64,000 nt of DNA from Achromobacter sp. MYb9 (GCF_002975275.1 NZ_PCOQ01000030.1:1-64000); one strand, 5' to 3'; positions 8,612 through 17,465 are shown, counted from the first letter of the stretch. Numbers and translations: made by a program. The notes: generated from the sequence alone by a model not told the origin.

Positions 8612-9952
8612 TCAACGCTGCGCGGCGATGCTGCGTGCCTGCGTCGCGGCGTTGTTCAGCGCCGACACGGGCGGCACCTTGCCTTCGAAGGCATCGTTCA
8701 GTTGCTGGTTCAGCACGGGTTCGATGCGGGTGTAGTTCGCCATGCGGAAGCCGCGGCTATTGCTGGCGGGACGCGAGCTCATCGAAGCAATCACGGCTTG
8801 CGCGCCCGGGATGCTCTTATAGAACGACACGTCCGACGCGCGGAACGCCGCTTCGGTAAGCGGCAAGAAACCGGTGCGCTGGTGCCATTCGGCGGCGACG
8901 ACCGGCTTGGACAGCCAGGCCAGGAATTGCGCAGTTGCCTTTTCTTCGGCTTGCGGACGGCCTTCAAGCGCCCACAGCGCGGAACCGCTGACGAACGGCT
9001 GGCCGGCAGACTTGGTGGCTTGATCGTAGTAAGGCACCGGCGCGACGCCGAACGACAGCGACTTGGTGGTCAGGAACGTGCCGAAAGCGCCGGAATTGGC
9101 GGTCAGCACCGCGCACTCGCCCTTGGCGAACAGCTTGTCGGCCGAGGCGTCGCCGGTGTGCGCCATGAACAGCAGCGAACGCTTCCAGCTGACCATCAGC
9201 GAGATATGGCGCATGTAGAGCGTATCGAACTGCATGGCAGGCGCCGCGCTCTTCTTGGTGATGGCGTCCAGTCCGTTGTTATTGCTGGTGAACTGCTGGC
9301 CGTTGATCGGCGCCAGGTTCTCCAGGTGGACGGTGACCTGATCGCTGGAGGCGTAGGGGCAATCGATGTCCGCCACGTCGCGCAGTTTCAGCAGTTCGGC
9401 CTGCAAGCCATTCCAGGTGCGCGCCGGATTGTTGGGGTCGAGACCCGCCTTCTTGTAGGCCGCGGTGTTGTAGAACATCACGGGCACTTCGGCCATCCAG
9501 GGGAAGGCGAGCAAGCGGCCTTTGCCGTCGCGCGTGAAGCTGCTGGTAGCCGGCACGAACCAGTTCAGGTCCTTGATCGGGTACTTGGCCAGCAATTCGT
9601 ACATCGGCAGGATGGCCTTGTGCTGGGCCACGACTTCCGGCGAATGGTTGTCGGTCAGTTGGACCAGATTGGGCGCTTTCTTCGCTTTGACCGCCGTGAC
9701 GGCCTCTTGCTCAAGCGCGTCCTGCGAGGCGAATCCGCGCAGCTTGACGCTGACCTGGTCCTGCTCTTTGTTGTACTGCTTGGCCAGTTTTTCGAACTCG
9801 GCCTTGTTCGCGTCCGACAGTGTGTGCCAGACCTGGATTTCGACTGGAGCAGCATTCGCCACGCCCGCCATTGCCATGGCGGCGCCGAATACCCATGCAC
9901 GCCGGCTGGCGAACATCGCGCGGGCAACGCCCGCCAATTGCAGATTCTTCAT
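8612..9952 (-). CDS. Orphan UgpB-like periplasmic substrate-binding protein
   Basis: A 446-residue extracellular solute-binding protein (family 1 of ABC uptake systems). A signal peptide runs to ANA/APVEIQVWHTLSD, and the mature start EIQVWHTL plus LYMRHISLMVSWKRS, FGVAPVPYYD and GGSALWAL-like segments resemble the sn-glycerol-3-phosphate binder UgpB. No UgpA, UgpE or UgpC gene is nearby, so the permease and ATPase must be elsewhere or the protein serves another role. It starts four bases after the dadA stop and is probably cotranscribed with it. The start at 9952 has a weak ribosome site and was chosen for the complete signal peptide. Ligand is not predictable with confidence. Confidence 0.82.
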   Translation of the reverse strand: MKNLQLAGVARAMFASRRAWVFGAAMAMAGVANAAPVEIQVWHTLSDANKAEFEKLAKQYNKEQDQVSVKLRGFASQDALEQEAVTAVKAKKAPNLVQLTDNHSPEVVAQHKAILPMYELLAKYPIKDLNWFVPATSSFTRDGKGRLLAFPWMAEVPVMFYNTAAYKKAGLDPNNPARTWNGLQAELLKLRDVADIDCPYASSDQVTVHLENLAPINGQQFTSNNNGLDAITKKSAAPAMQFDTLYMRHISLMVSWKRSLLFMAHTGDASADKLFAKGECAVLTANSGAFGTFLTTKSLSFGVAPVPYYDQATKSAGQPFVSGSALWALEGRPQAEEKATAQFLAWLSKPVVAAEWHQRTGFLPLTEAAFRASDVSFYKSIPGAQAVIASMSSRPASNSRGFRMANYTRIEPVLNQQLNDAFEGKVPPVSALNNAATQARSIAAQR

Positions 9953-9956
9953 AGGT

Positions 9957-11213
9957 TCATAGACCAAGAAAAGGGAATTCCGGTTCTGGCCGCCGTCCGC
10001 TGAGCAGATCGGCCAGTGCCCGGCCCGAGCCAACACCCATCGTCCAGCCGAGCGTACCGTGTCCCGTATTGATATACAAATTGGGGATACGGCTACGACC
10101 GATGATGGGCACATTCGAAGGAGTGGACGGGCGCAAGCCCGACCAATAACTGACACGCCCGAAATCGAGCGCGTCGGGAAAGAGTTCTTGCGCCAGGCGA
10201 GTTAAGGCCTCGCAGCGGCTGGTGTTCAGGCCCCGGGAGTATCCCGAGAGCTCTGCGGTGCCAGCCATGCGCAGCCGGTCGCCCAGGCGCGAGAACACGA
10301 TTTTGTGGCTGCTGTCCGTCAAGCTGACCGTGGGCGCGGCATCGGGCTTCAGCACCGGGAACGTCGCGGAATAGCCCTTGGCCGGATAGACGTTGCAGGG
10401 GATGCCCAGCGGACGCAGCATATTGGGGCTGAAACTGCCCATGGCGACGACGTAGGCGTCGGCCGCGACCGAGCCGTATCGGCCATCAGGTTCAATGATT
10501 TCAACGCCTTGCACGGTGCCGCCCTGCGTCAGCAGGCGCGTGGCCCGCGTGCTGTAGCGAAATTCCACGCCGGCGCGGACGCATCGTTCGGCCAGTGCGA
10601 CCGTGAACAGATGCACGTCGCCACTTTCGTCTTCGGGCGTGTAGTCGCCCCCGACGATCGTCTGCCGGTGCGGCGCCAGGGCCGGTTCGATGGCGATGAC
10701 CTCGTCGGCCGTGACCACACGGCGCTCGACGCCGAAATCGCGCATCAGCCCGGCGGCCCGTTGGGAGTTTTCGAATTCGTGCGGGTCCCGGTAGAAATTC
10801 AGGATGCCGCGTTCAAGGTGGTCGTATTCGATGCCGAGATCAGCGCGCATGCCACGCAGGGTGGCTCGGCTGTATTCCGCCATGCGGACCATGGCGCGGA
10901 TGTTGGGCGCCAGGCGGCTGGGCAGGCATTCGCGCAGGAAGGACAAGCCCCACATCCATTGCCGCCAATCCAGTTGCGGGCGGAATAGCAGCGGCGCGTC
11001 GTCCTGGAACATCCATTTGAGCAGCTTGAACGGAGCCTGCGGATTGGCCCACGGTTCGGCATACGACACGGAGATCTGCGCGCCATTGGCCAGGCTGGTT
11101 TCCTGCGCGGGACCGGTGCAGCGATCAATGACCACGACGTCATGGCCGGCCTGGCTTAGCCACCAGGCGCTGGAGATTCCGATAATGCCGCTACCCAATA
11201 CCGCTACTTTCAT
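9957..11213 (-). CDS. dadA: D-amino acid dehydrogenase small subunit
   Basis: A 418-residue FAD-dependent oxidoreductase. The N-terminal Rossmann motif VLGSGIIGISSAWWLSQAGH binds FAD; the body carries DadA-typical segments (ETSLANGAQIS, YTPEDESGDVHLFT, YPAKGYS) and ends TGHGTLGWTMGVGSGRALADLLSG. DadA oxidatively deaminates D-amino acids (D-alanine in alanine catabolism) to 2-oxo acids and passes electrons to the respiratory chain. It is the first gene of a likely two-gene unit with the downstream binding protein. No alanine racemase (dadX) is present. The very good match over the full length makes family membership secure, but substrate range is inferred. Confidence 0.92.
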   Translation of the reverse strand: MKVAVLGSGIIGISSAWWLSQAGHDVVVIDRCTGPAQETSLANGAQISVSYAEPWANPQAPFKLLKWMFQDDAPLLFRPQLDWRQWMWGLSFLRECLPSRLAPNIRAMVRMAEYSRATLRGMRADLGIEYDHLERGILNFYRDPHEFENSQRAAGLMRDFGVERRVVTADEVIAIEPALAPHRQTIVGGDYTPEDESGDVHLFTVALAERCVRAGVEFRYSTRATRLLTQGGTVQGVEIIEPDGRYGSVAADAYVVAMGSFSPNMLRPLGIPCNVYPAKGYSATFPVLKPDAAPTVSLTDSSHKIVFSRLGDRLRMAGTAELSGYSRGLNTSRCEALTRLAQELFPDALDFGRVSYWSGLRPSTPSNVPIIGRSRIPNLYINTGHGTLGWTMGVGSGRALADLLSGRRPEPEFPFLGL

Positions 11214-11330
11214 GCCCGCATTGCTCCTTGCGTGCCAAATCGGTCCGCGGACCCGATGTCCGCCCCCCTGGCAAGCCGCTGCCAGGGCAGTTTACCCCGC
11301 CGATTTGCCTTCGCCTATGTCTAAAAGAAA

Positions 11331-11410
11331 GCCCCCACGCCGCGCACGCTTTGCGTGCTTGCTGCCCCCCAAGGGGGCGTTTTTACCTTGGGACGGCCCG
11401 ACGGTAAAAA
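11331..11410. repeat. Intergenic structured repeat, copy A (plus orientation)
   Basis: An 80-base element matching, in inverted orientation, the element at 47930-48008. It holds three consecutive hairpins: GCACGC/GCGTGC with loop TTT; GCCCCC/GGGGGC; and TTTTTACC/GGTAAAAA enclosing a GC-rich core. Stem bases that differ from copy B change in pairs. It lies directly beyond the terminator of the flavoreductase gene and upstream of dadA. Confidence 0.85.
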
Positions 11411-11453
11411 GGGGCGGAAGTCACGAAGCTTTTCCGCTTGTGAATTCCGCCCC
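11405..11453 (-). terminator. Intrinsic terminator of the 2Fe-2S flavoreductase gene
   Basis: On the minus strand GGGGCGGAATTCACAAGC pairs imperfectly with GCTTCGTGACTTCCGCCCC and is followed by TTTTT. It sits 21 bases beyond the stop at 11474 and abuts repeat copy A. Confidence 0.85.
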
Positions 11454-11473
11454 CCGTGCCTGTGCCGTTCCGG

Positions 11474-12520
11474 TTACGACGCGGCTTTCGCCAGGTCGGC
11501 TTCGGACGTGAACGCGTCCGCGTAGAACTCTTCGGGCGGCAGGCCGTTCTGCGTGCTGAATTCACGCCGGGCGGCATCCACCATGAGGGGCGTGCCGCAG
11601 GCATAGACCTGATGGCCGGACAGGTCGGCGATGTCCTGCATGACGGCCTCGTGGACGAAACCGGTGCGGCCCGTCCATCCGTCTTCCTGCAGCGCATTGG
11701 ACACGACCGGAACATAGGTGAACCCCGGCAGCAGGCTCGACCAGGACTGCGCCAACGCGTCCATGTACAGGTCGCGCGGACGGCGCCCGCCCCAGTACAG
11801 GGTGACGGGACGGTTGATGTTCTTGTGGATCATGTGTTCCACGATGGCCTTCACCGGCGCGAAACCCGTGCCGCTGGCCAGCAGGACAATCGGCTTGTCG
11901 CTGTCTTCGCGCAGGAAGAACGAACCGAACGGCCCTTCCAGGCGCAGGATCTCGCGCTCTTTCATCTGCGTGTCGCCCGCACCGAAAACGTGGTCGGTGA
12001 ACAGTCCGCCCGGCATGTGGCGAATATGCAGTTCCAGCGGGCTGCCGGTGTGCGGCGCGCCGGCCATCGAATAACTGCGGCGGCGGCCGTCCTTCAGAAT
12101 GACCTCGATGTACTGCCCCGCGTAATAGCGGAATTGTTCCGAGGCGGGCAATTGCAGCTTGATGACGGTGACGTCGGGCGCCACGCGCTCAAGCGTCTGC
12201 ACGCGCGACGGCAGCTTGCGAATCTGGATGTCGCTGGCCAGGCGGACCTCGGTGGACTCGACCACCATGTCCGACTCGGGACGGGCCTGGCAGAACAGCG
12301 TGTAGCCGTCCGACAATTCCTCCGGCGACAGGATCTGGGCGGGATATTGCCCGGCATCGAACTCCCCGGACACCACTTTGCCCTTGCAGGTGGAGCACGC
12401 GCCGTTGCGACAGCTATAGGGCAGCACGATGCCGGCCGCCAAGGCGCCGTCGAGCACGGTCTGGCCGGGCTCGACCGGGAATTGATGCTTGCTGGGTTGG
12501 ATGGTGACCTGGAAGCTCAT
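11474..12520 (-). CDS. 2Fe-2S ferredoxin-linked flavin oxidoreductase (AscD/RfbI-like)
   Basis: A 348-residue electron-transfer protein. The N-terminal plant-type ferredoxin domain (1-90) has the cluster motif CRNGACSTC (about residues 37-45) and a later Cys in TLFCQAR. It is followed by an FAD domain with RRRSYSMAG (RxYS motif) and an NAD(P) domain with LLASGTGFAPVKAI and the terminal YACGTPLMV. Order ferredoxin-FAD-NAD matches CDP-6-deoxy-3,4-glucoseen reductase and related phenol/methane hydroxylase reductases. No sugar dehydrase or oxygenase partner is in the window, so the electron acceptor is unknown. The start at 12520 keeps the whole ferredoxin domain; upstream sequence overlaps GC-rich spacer. 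Confidence 0.85.
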   Translation of the reverse strand: MSFQVTIQPSKHQFPVEPGQTVLDGALAAGIVLPYSCRNGACSTCKGKVVSGEFDAGQYPAQILSPEELSDGYTLFCQARPESDMVVESTEVRLASDIQIRKLPSRVQTLERVAPDVTVIKLQLPASEQFRYYAGQYIEVILKDGRRRSYSMAGAPHTGSPLELHIRHMPGGLFTDHVFGAGDTQMKEREILRLEGPFGSFFLREDSDKPIVLLASGTGFAPVKAIVEHMIHKNINRPVTLYWGGRRPRDLYMDALAQSWSSLLPGFTYVPVVSNALQEDGWTGRTGFVHEAVMQDIADLSGHQVYACGTPLMVDAARREFSTQNGLPPEEFYADAFTSEADLAKAAS

Positions 12521-12590
12521 GATGAAACGGTTCTGAGTTGACGCAGCGTCGTTCGGCTTGGCCGAAGGCGGCGCTGCGCCCGGCCCGGCG

Positions 12591-12959
12591 TCAGGCCGGG
12601 AACTTGCGGATTTCCTTGACGCGATTCGCGTCATCCACCAATACCACTTGCGGCTTGTGCGTGGCGGAATCTTCTTCGGACATGGGGCCGTAGGTGCAGA
12701 TGATCAGCAAATCGCCGACCTGGGCCCGGCGCGCCGCGGCGCCATTCAACGAAATGGCGCCGCTGCCGCGGGCCGCCTTGATGATGTAGGTATCGAAACG
12801 TTCACCGTTGGTGACGTTGTAGAGTTCGATGCGTTCGAACTCGCGCATGCCGGCAGCGTCCAGCAGGTCTTCGTCGATGCCACAAGACCCTTCGTAGTGA
12901 AGGTCGGCTTCGGTGACCGTGACGCGGTGCAGCTTTGCCCGCAGCATGATGCGTTGCAT
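12591..12959 (-). CDS. panD: Aspartate 1-decarboxylase
   Basis: A 122-residue pyruvoyl enzyme that makes beta-alanine for pantothenate and CoA. The processing site HYEGSCGID is intact: cleavage between Gly24 and Ser25 would create the pyruvoyl group. Also visible are the Lys/Arg-rich N-terminus MQRIMLRAKLHRVTVT and the conserved YNVTNGERFDTYII and GAAARRAQVGDLLII segments. Length is normal for bacterial PanD (about 117-126). panB and panC are not nearby. The flavoreductase gene follows after 70 bases and may be cotranscribed. Confidence 0.97.
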   Translation of the reverse strand: MQRIMLRAKLHRVTVTEADLHYEGSCGIDEDLLDAAGMREFERIELYNVTNGERFDTYIIKAARGSGAISLNGAAARRAQVGDLLIICTYGPMSEEDSATHKPQVVLVDDANRVKEIRKFPA

Positions 12960-13102
12960 GATAGAAATATCCTGGTTCGCGGCCCGGTCCGCGAAGCGTT
13001 GCTAAAGTGATGCCCGGCATCCGGTATTGCCGTTGGAACCGGGTATTCTATAATTTTTGCCGCCCCGAAGACGCCCTCGGGGGGCCAGGCTGCCGCCGCG
13101 GT

Positions 13103-13975
13103 TTAGAAATCCAGTTCGATCTCGACCGCGTCGCCGACTTTCAGGCGAGCGCCAGCCGGCGCGTCCAGAATGGCGTTTTGGCCGAATACCACCCCGATCT
13201 CCAAGTTCCGGTAGCCCGCCAGCGTGCGACCAGGCTCGTCATGCTGCAAAGCCGTGCGCTGGTCGATGTCAGGGATCGAACACCGGGTGCACGGCTTGAC
13301 GAACGCCATCCGGACACCGGCCGCCGTGATCATGGCGGTATGGTCTTCCTCGAAGGCTTCCCATTCGCCCTCGACCACGATATTGGGCCGGAAACGGTCC
13401 ATCGGCACGGGCGCCACGCCCTTGGCCTGCAAGCGGGCGTTCAGGTCGTCAAGCGACGCCTGGTTGGCGATCAGCAACGGGAATCCGTCGGCGAAACCGA
13501 AGTGGTGCTCGCCGGTGAAAGCCTCTGCCAGGTCGGGATGCGCGTCGGCCCAGCGGGACACCCAGTCAGGCTTGGCGTTGCGCTGCGCGGCGGCATCCAC
13601 CTTCAGCAAACGGCAAGGCGTCTTGAGAAAGTCCGAAAACCATTGGCCGACGGCAGCGCTTTCACGTCTGGCGGAAATGGTGTCGCTCCAGACCGCCACG
13701 GTTTCCGACCCCGGCTCAAGGCCGGACTCGTCAAATGGCACATCCAGATCCGGCATGCCGGCCGCGGACAGGCGCAACGCGTCGGCCGTGAGCGCCGTGC
13801 GGATCAACGCCATCGCGGGCCATTGCCGCTGGGTCATGAACTGGCCGTCGTCCCCGACCAGCATCCAGCGGCGGTCGTTCGCCAATCCGGCACGGTCGAT
13901 GGAAGACTCCGTCAGGTCGATGCCTGCGCAGGATTTGATGGGGTAGATATGCAAGCTGAGGATACGGGCGGACAT
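13103..13975 (-). CDS. MOSC domain protein (YcbX/MOCOS C-terminal type)
   Basis: A 290-residue protein with an N-terminal MOSC beta-barrel domain (start MSARILSLHIYPIKSCAGIDL) followed by a MOSC domain bearing RFRPNIVVEG and the conserved cysteine motif KPCTRCSIPDID, the likely sulfur-carrying site. The family includes YcbX, mARC and the molybdenum cofactor sulfurase C-terminus, which handle Mo-cofactor with a protein ligand and reduce N-hydroxylated compounds. Unlike some YcbX proteins it has no C-terminal 2Fe-2S ferredoxin domain. It stands alone between ectD and panD. Family is clear; substrate is unknown. Confidence 0.85.
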   Translation of the reverse strand: MSARILSLHIYPIKSCAGIDLTESSIDRAGLANDRRWMLVGDDGQFMTQRQWPAMALIRTALTADALRLSAAGMPDLDVPFDESGLEPGSETVAVWSDTISARRESAAVGQWFSDFLKTPCRLLKVDAAAQRNAKPDWVSRWADAHPDLAEAFTGEHHFGFADGFPLLIANQASLDDLNARLQAKGVAPVPMDRFRPNIVVEGEWEAFEEDHTAMITAAGVRMAFVKPCTRCSIPDIDQRTALQHDEPGRTLAGYRNLEIGVVFGQNAILDAPAGARLKVGDAVEIELDF

Positions 13976-14074
13976 GGCGGCGGAAGGTCGGCGAAAGTCG
14001 GCGAAAGGGTCCGCGAAAGAATAGCAGACAGCGCGGCCATTTCCCTCGCGGCACGCTTCCCCGCGCCGGCATGG

Positions 14075-14099
14075 AAAAACCCGGGCCAGGCCCGGGTTT
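14075..14099 (-). terminator. Intrinsic terminator of the ect operon
   Basis: AAACCCGGGCC and GGCCCGGGTTT form a near-perfect hairpin, followed on the minus strand by TT after the AAA-paired stem end. It lies 24 bases beyond the ectD stop. Confidence 0.88.
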
Positions 14100-14122
14100 G
14101 GAAGACACCGCCAGCAGGTCGG

Positions 14123-15049
14123 CTAGCCGCCCACCAGCTTCAAGGTGTCCAACGGCGTCACGGCCTTGAAACCCTTGCGCGTCGCGATGTGCTCGGGACG
14201 CGGCGTCAGCCCGTACTTGGGCGGATTCAACGTGTTTTCCATGCTGTTGTAGACCATGAACACGTTGGCCCGCGGCCACGGCGAGATATTGCTGTTCGAG
14301 CCGTGCATCGTGTTGCAGTCGAAGAACACCACCGAACCGGCCTTCGCCGTCATCGAGCGGATGCCGCCTTGCTCGACCAGCAGCTGCAGGCTGACCGGAT
14401 CCGGTACGCCGTACTCCTGCTTTTTCAGCGACTGCTTGTAGTGGTCGTTCGGCGTCTCGCCGACACACGAGATGAATTGCCGGTGCGAACCGGGCACCAG
14501 CATCAGCGGGCCGTTGCATTCATTGTTGTCGGTCAAAAGCACCGAGCAACTGAGCGCGCGCATCGACGGCATGCCGTCTTCGACATGCCAGGTCTCGAAA
14601 TCGGAGTGCCAGTAGAACTCCTTGCCCTTGAAGCCCGGCTTCATGTTGGCGCGCGACTGGTGAATATAGACCTCGGACCCGAGGATCTGGCGCGCCACGT
14701 TGACCAGCCGGGGGTCGCGCACCAGGCGCGACAGCACGGGGTTCAGCACGTGCACCATGAAGATGGAGCGCACGGCGTTGCTGCCGGGCTCGGTGATGGA
14801 TTCTTCCCGCCGGACGATAGACGGATCGCGCGTCATGCGCTCGACCTCGGTCGACAATGCGCGGATCTCGTCTTCCGAGAACAGGTTTTCCAGCAAAAGG
14901 AAACCGTCGCGTTCGTACTGTCCGACTTGCTCGCCGGACAGGGCGCTGGCGTACTTGCCGCCGTCATAGACCACCGGGTCCTGACGGGCGATGATGGCGG
15001 AACTTCGATCCGTACGTGAGGCGTACGGATCCTGCGCAGGTGAGATCAT
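14123..15049 (-). CDS. ectD: Ectoine hydroxylase
   Basis: A 308-residue Fe(II)/2-oxoglutarate dioxygenase that converts ectoine to 5-hydroxyectoine. The family signature around WHSDFETWHVEDGMP is present, giving iron ligands His148 and Asp150; the third ligand is His249 in NTMHGSNSN. The 2-oxoglutarate-binding Arg lies in SPWPRANVF. Length and motifs match EctD rather than generic phytanoyl-CoA dioxygenases. It begins 21 bases after ectC, with AGGAGG near its start, and ends the operon. Its presence means the organism should make hydroxyectoine as well as ectoine. Confidence 0.96.
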   Translation of the reverse strand: MISPAQDPYASRTDRSSAIIARQDPVVYDGGKYASALSGEQVGQYERDGFLLLENLFSEDEIRALSTEVERMTRDPSIVRREESITEPGSNAVRSIFMVHVLNPVLSRLVRDPRLVNVARQILGSEVYIHQSRANMKPGFKGKEFYWHSDFETWHVEDGMPSMRALSCSVLLTDNNECNGPLMLVPGSHRQFISCVGETPNDHYKQSLKKQEYGVPDPVSLQLLVEQGGIRSMTAKAGSVVFFDCNTMHGSNSNISPWPRANVFMVYNSMENTLNPPKYGLTPRPEHIATRKGFKAVTPLDTLKLVGG

Positions 15050-15070
15050 GCGAACCTCCTTTGTCTGGTT

Positions 15071-15475
15071 TCAGGCCGCTTTGGCTTCGGCTTCAGGCAG
15101 GGCGTAAACGCCCTCTTTGTCATGCACTTCCTGGCCGGTCAGCGGCGGATTGAAGACGCAGATGACGCGCAGCGGCTCCTTGCCACCGCACAGCCAGTGC
15201 TCGTCGTTTTCATTCAGGGCATAGACCACGCCAGGACCCAGGTCGTACTTCTTGCCGTCGGCGATGGTCTCGATGGAACCGTCGCCTTCAATGCACCACA
15301 CCGCTTCAAGATGGTTCTTGTAGTGGATGTGGGTACGGCCGCCCGGGAAGATGGTGGTCTCGTGGAAGGAAAAGCCCATTCCGTCTTTCTTCAGCAGCAC
15401 GCGGCGGCTGACCCAGGTGTCGGTGCGGACTTCATCGGCGGTACCGATCACATCTTTGACGTTGCGTACGATCAT
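15071..15475 (-). CDS. ectC: L-ectoine synthase
   Basis: A 134-residue cupin that cyclises N-gamma-acetyl-diaminobutyrate to ectoine. Characteristic segments are the N-terminus MIVRNVKDVIGT, GMGFSFHETTIFPGGRTHIHYKNHLEAVWCIEGDG and the terminal FNPPLTGQEVHDKEGVY. Metal-binding and catalytic positions of the cupin are preserved. The start at 15475 overlaps the ectB stop by four bases (ATGA), suggesting coupled translation. Confidence 0.97.
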   Translation of the reverse strand: MIVRNVKDVIGTADEVRTDTWVSRRVLLKKDGMGFSFHETTIFPGGRTHIHYKNHLEAVWCIEGDGSIETIADGKKYDLGPGVVYALNENDEHWLCGGKEPLRVICVFNPPLTGQEVHDKEGVYALPEAEAKAA

Positions 15476-16779
15476 TGGCGTTTTCCTCCAAATTTCAGGA
15501 TTCGGGCAGACTGCCCCTCTTCTGCCAGCGCTTCGGCCACGCTGGCCTCGATCACGTCCAGGCCCTTGCTCAGCAGCTCTTCCTCGATCGTCAACGCCGG
15601 CAGCAGCTTCAGCACTTCATCGTGCGCGCCCGAGGTTTCGATGACGACGCCCTTCTTGAAAGCGTTCTGCGCGATGCGGTTGGCCAGGGCGGGCGTGGCG
15701 TTGCACACCAGGCCCTGGATCAGGCCACGGCCACGCACCGACAAACCGGCATTGGGATAGCTGTGGACCAAGTTCTCCAGCCAGTCGCGGACCTGGCGCT
15801 CTTTGCGCTGGATCTCGGTGGTGAACGCCGTGTTGGCCCAATAGGTTTCCAGCGCCTGCGTCGCCGTGACGAACGCCAGGTTGTTGCCGCGGAAGGTGCC
15901 GCTGTGCGCGCCCGGCTTCCAGATGTCCAGTTCGGGCTTCATCAGCACCAGCGACATCGGCAGTCCGAAACCAGACAGCGACTTCGACAGGGTGATGATG
16001 TCCGGACGGATGCCGGCGGCCTCGAAGCTGAAGAACGTGCCGGTACGGCCGCAGCCAACCTGGATATCGTCCACGATCAGCAGCATGTCGTGGCGCTTGC
16101 ATAGCTTGTCCAGCTCTTTCAGCCAGCGCAACGTCGCCACGTTGACGCCGCCCTCGCCCTGCACCGTTTCCACGATGACGGCGGCCGGCTTGTCCATGCC
16201 GCTGCTGGGATCTTCCAGCATGCGTTCCAGATACGCCATGGTGTCCACGTCCGGACCGAAGTAGCCGTCATAGGGCATGAACGTCGTGTTACCCAGCGCG
16301 TAGCCGGAGGCCTCGCGGAACTTCATGTTGGCCGTTACGGCCAGCGAACCGCCGCTGACGCCATGGAATCCATGGGTAAACGAAATCACATTGGGACGGC
16401 CCTTGACCTGGCGCGCGATCTTCAGCGCGGCTTCCACGGCGTTGGTGCCGGTGGGGCCCGTGAACTGCAACGTGTACTGCCAGTTGCGAGGCTTGAGCAA
16501 CACGCGATCCACCGTCTCCAGGAAACGCTTCTTCGCGCTGGTGGCCATGTCCAGGCCATGGACGACGCCGTCCGACTGCACGTACTCCAGCAGCTTTTCC
16601 TTGAGAACAGGATTGTTGTGGCCATAGTTCAGCGTGCCGGCGCCGCTGAAGAAATCGATGTACTCGGTGCCTTCTTCGTCAATCAGCGTCGAGCCTCGGG
16701 CCTGGCTGAATATCACGGGAAACGACCGAATGTAGCCCCGCACCTCTGATTCCATCCGGTCAAAGATTTTCAAGTCCAT
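15472..16779 (-). CDS. ectB: Diaminobutyrate-2-oxoglutarate transaminase
   Basis: A 435-residue class III PLP aminotransferase that converts aspartate semialdehyde and glutamate to L-2,4-diaminobutyrate, the first committed step of ectoine synthesis. Visible are TGPTGTNAVEAALKIAR, the Asp motif LLIVDDIQVGCGRTG and the Schiff-base lysine in ITLSKSLSGFG. The N-terminus MDLKIFDRMESEVRGY is typical of EctB. A 125-base gap separates it from ectA; it overlaps ectC by four bases. Confidence 0.97.
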   Translation of the reverse strand: MDLKIFDRMESEVRGYIRSFPVIFSQARGSTLIDEEGTEYIDFFSGAGTLNYGHNNPVLKEKLLEYVQSDGVVHGLDMATSAKKRFLETVDRVLLKPRNWQYTLQFTGPTGTNAVEAALKIARQVKGRPNVISFTHGFHGVSGGSLAVTANMKFREASGYALGNTTFMPYDGYFGPDVDTMAYLERMLEDPSSGMDKPAAVIVETVQGEGGVNVATLRWLKELDKLCKRHDMLLIVDDIQVGCGRTGTFFSFEAAGIRPDIITLSKSLSGFGLPMSLVLMKPELDIWKPGAHSGTFRGNNLAFVTATQALETYWANTAFTTEIQRKERQVRDWLENLVHSYPNAGLSVRGRGLIQGLVCNATPALANRIAQNAFKKGVVIETSGAHDEVLKLLPALTIEEELLSKGLDVIEASVAEALAEEGQSARILKFGGKRQ

Positions 16780-16904
16780 ATGATTAATCCTCCCTTTTCA
16801 TCTCATAAGTCGATAGACGGCCAGCGTCCCTCCGGATGCGTGGACGCATTCGGATCGGCAAAGCCATCCCGGTATTTCGATAAGTCCGTTGGGGTTGCGC
16901 CGCC

Positions 16905-17465
16905 CTATGGGGCGGGCAATGCGAACGGGCCTATCCTCAACAGCATCTCGTCTTCATGGTCCGCGCCTCCAAAAAGTTGCCGGTCGAAGAACGGCTGCTC
17001 GGAAACGTGGGCGCCGAGCTCGCCGGCCAGGCCGGTGAAGCTGCGGCGCGATGCCTGGTTGTCAGGCCCCACCGTGGTTTCAAGATGACGAACATGCGCG
17101 AGCTGCTTGCGTTGCAAGAGTTCGCGAAGCATGGCGCGGCCCAACCGGTGGCCGCGTGCGCGGGCGTGCACCGCGACCTGCCAGACGAACAACACGTCGG
17201 GCCGGGCCGGGATCACATAAGCGGAGATAAAACCGTCGATACGTCCGCCGGCACTTTCGGCGATGACGCAGGTGTCGCTGAATTGCTCGCAAAGGAGCAA
17301 ATAGGCATAGAGGGAATTCAGGTCGAGTGGCGGGCACTCGGCAATGAGGCGGTGGATGGCGGCGCCGTCTTTGCGGTGGGGCAGACGCATCGTATGGGTC
17401 TGCGCGCCAACCGCCGGCGCCACGGCACTTGAGAGAGTAGGTGTATCCAGTTCGACTGTCTTCAT
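16905..17465 (-). CDS. ectA: L-2,4-diaminobutyrate N-gamma-acetyltransferase
   Basis: A 186-residue GNAT acetyltransferase using acetyl-CoA. The family motif LDLNSLYAYLLLCEQF is present, followed by the acetyl-CoA loop around QVAVHARARGHRLGRAML (RxxGxG/A variant RGHRLG) and LETTVGPDNQASRRSF. The start at 17465 overlaps the ectR stop by four bases, so the acetyltransferase appears translationally coupled to its own regulator. Confidence 0.95.
   Translation of the reverse strand: MKTVELDTPTLSSAVAPAVGAQTHTMRLPHRKDGAAIHRLIAECPPLDLNSLYAYLLLCEQFSDTCVIAESAGGRIDGFISAYVIPARPDVLFVWQVAVHARARGHRLGRAMLRELLQRKQLAHVRHLETTVGPDNQASRRSFTGLAGELGAHVSEQPFFDRQLFGGADHEDEMLLRIGPFALPAP

Noticed and set aside
13061..13090. 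GC-rich inverted repeat downstream of the MOSC gene (GCCGCCCC..GGGGGGC)
   Set aside because: No T-run follows in the transcribed direction, so a terminator could not be supported.
13007..15019. A 670-codon open frame on the plus strand opposite ectD and the MOSC gene
   Set aside because: Composition is Arg/His/Gly-rich and no domain is seen; the opposite strand carries clear ectD and MOSC motifs. It is a high-GC antisense shadow.
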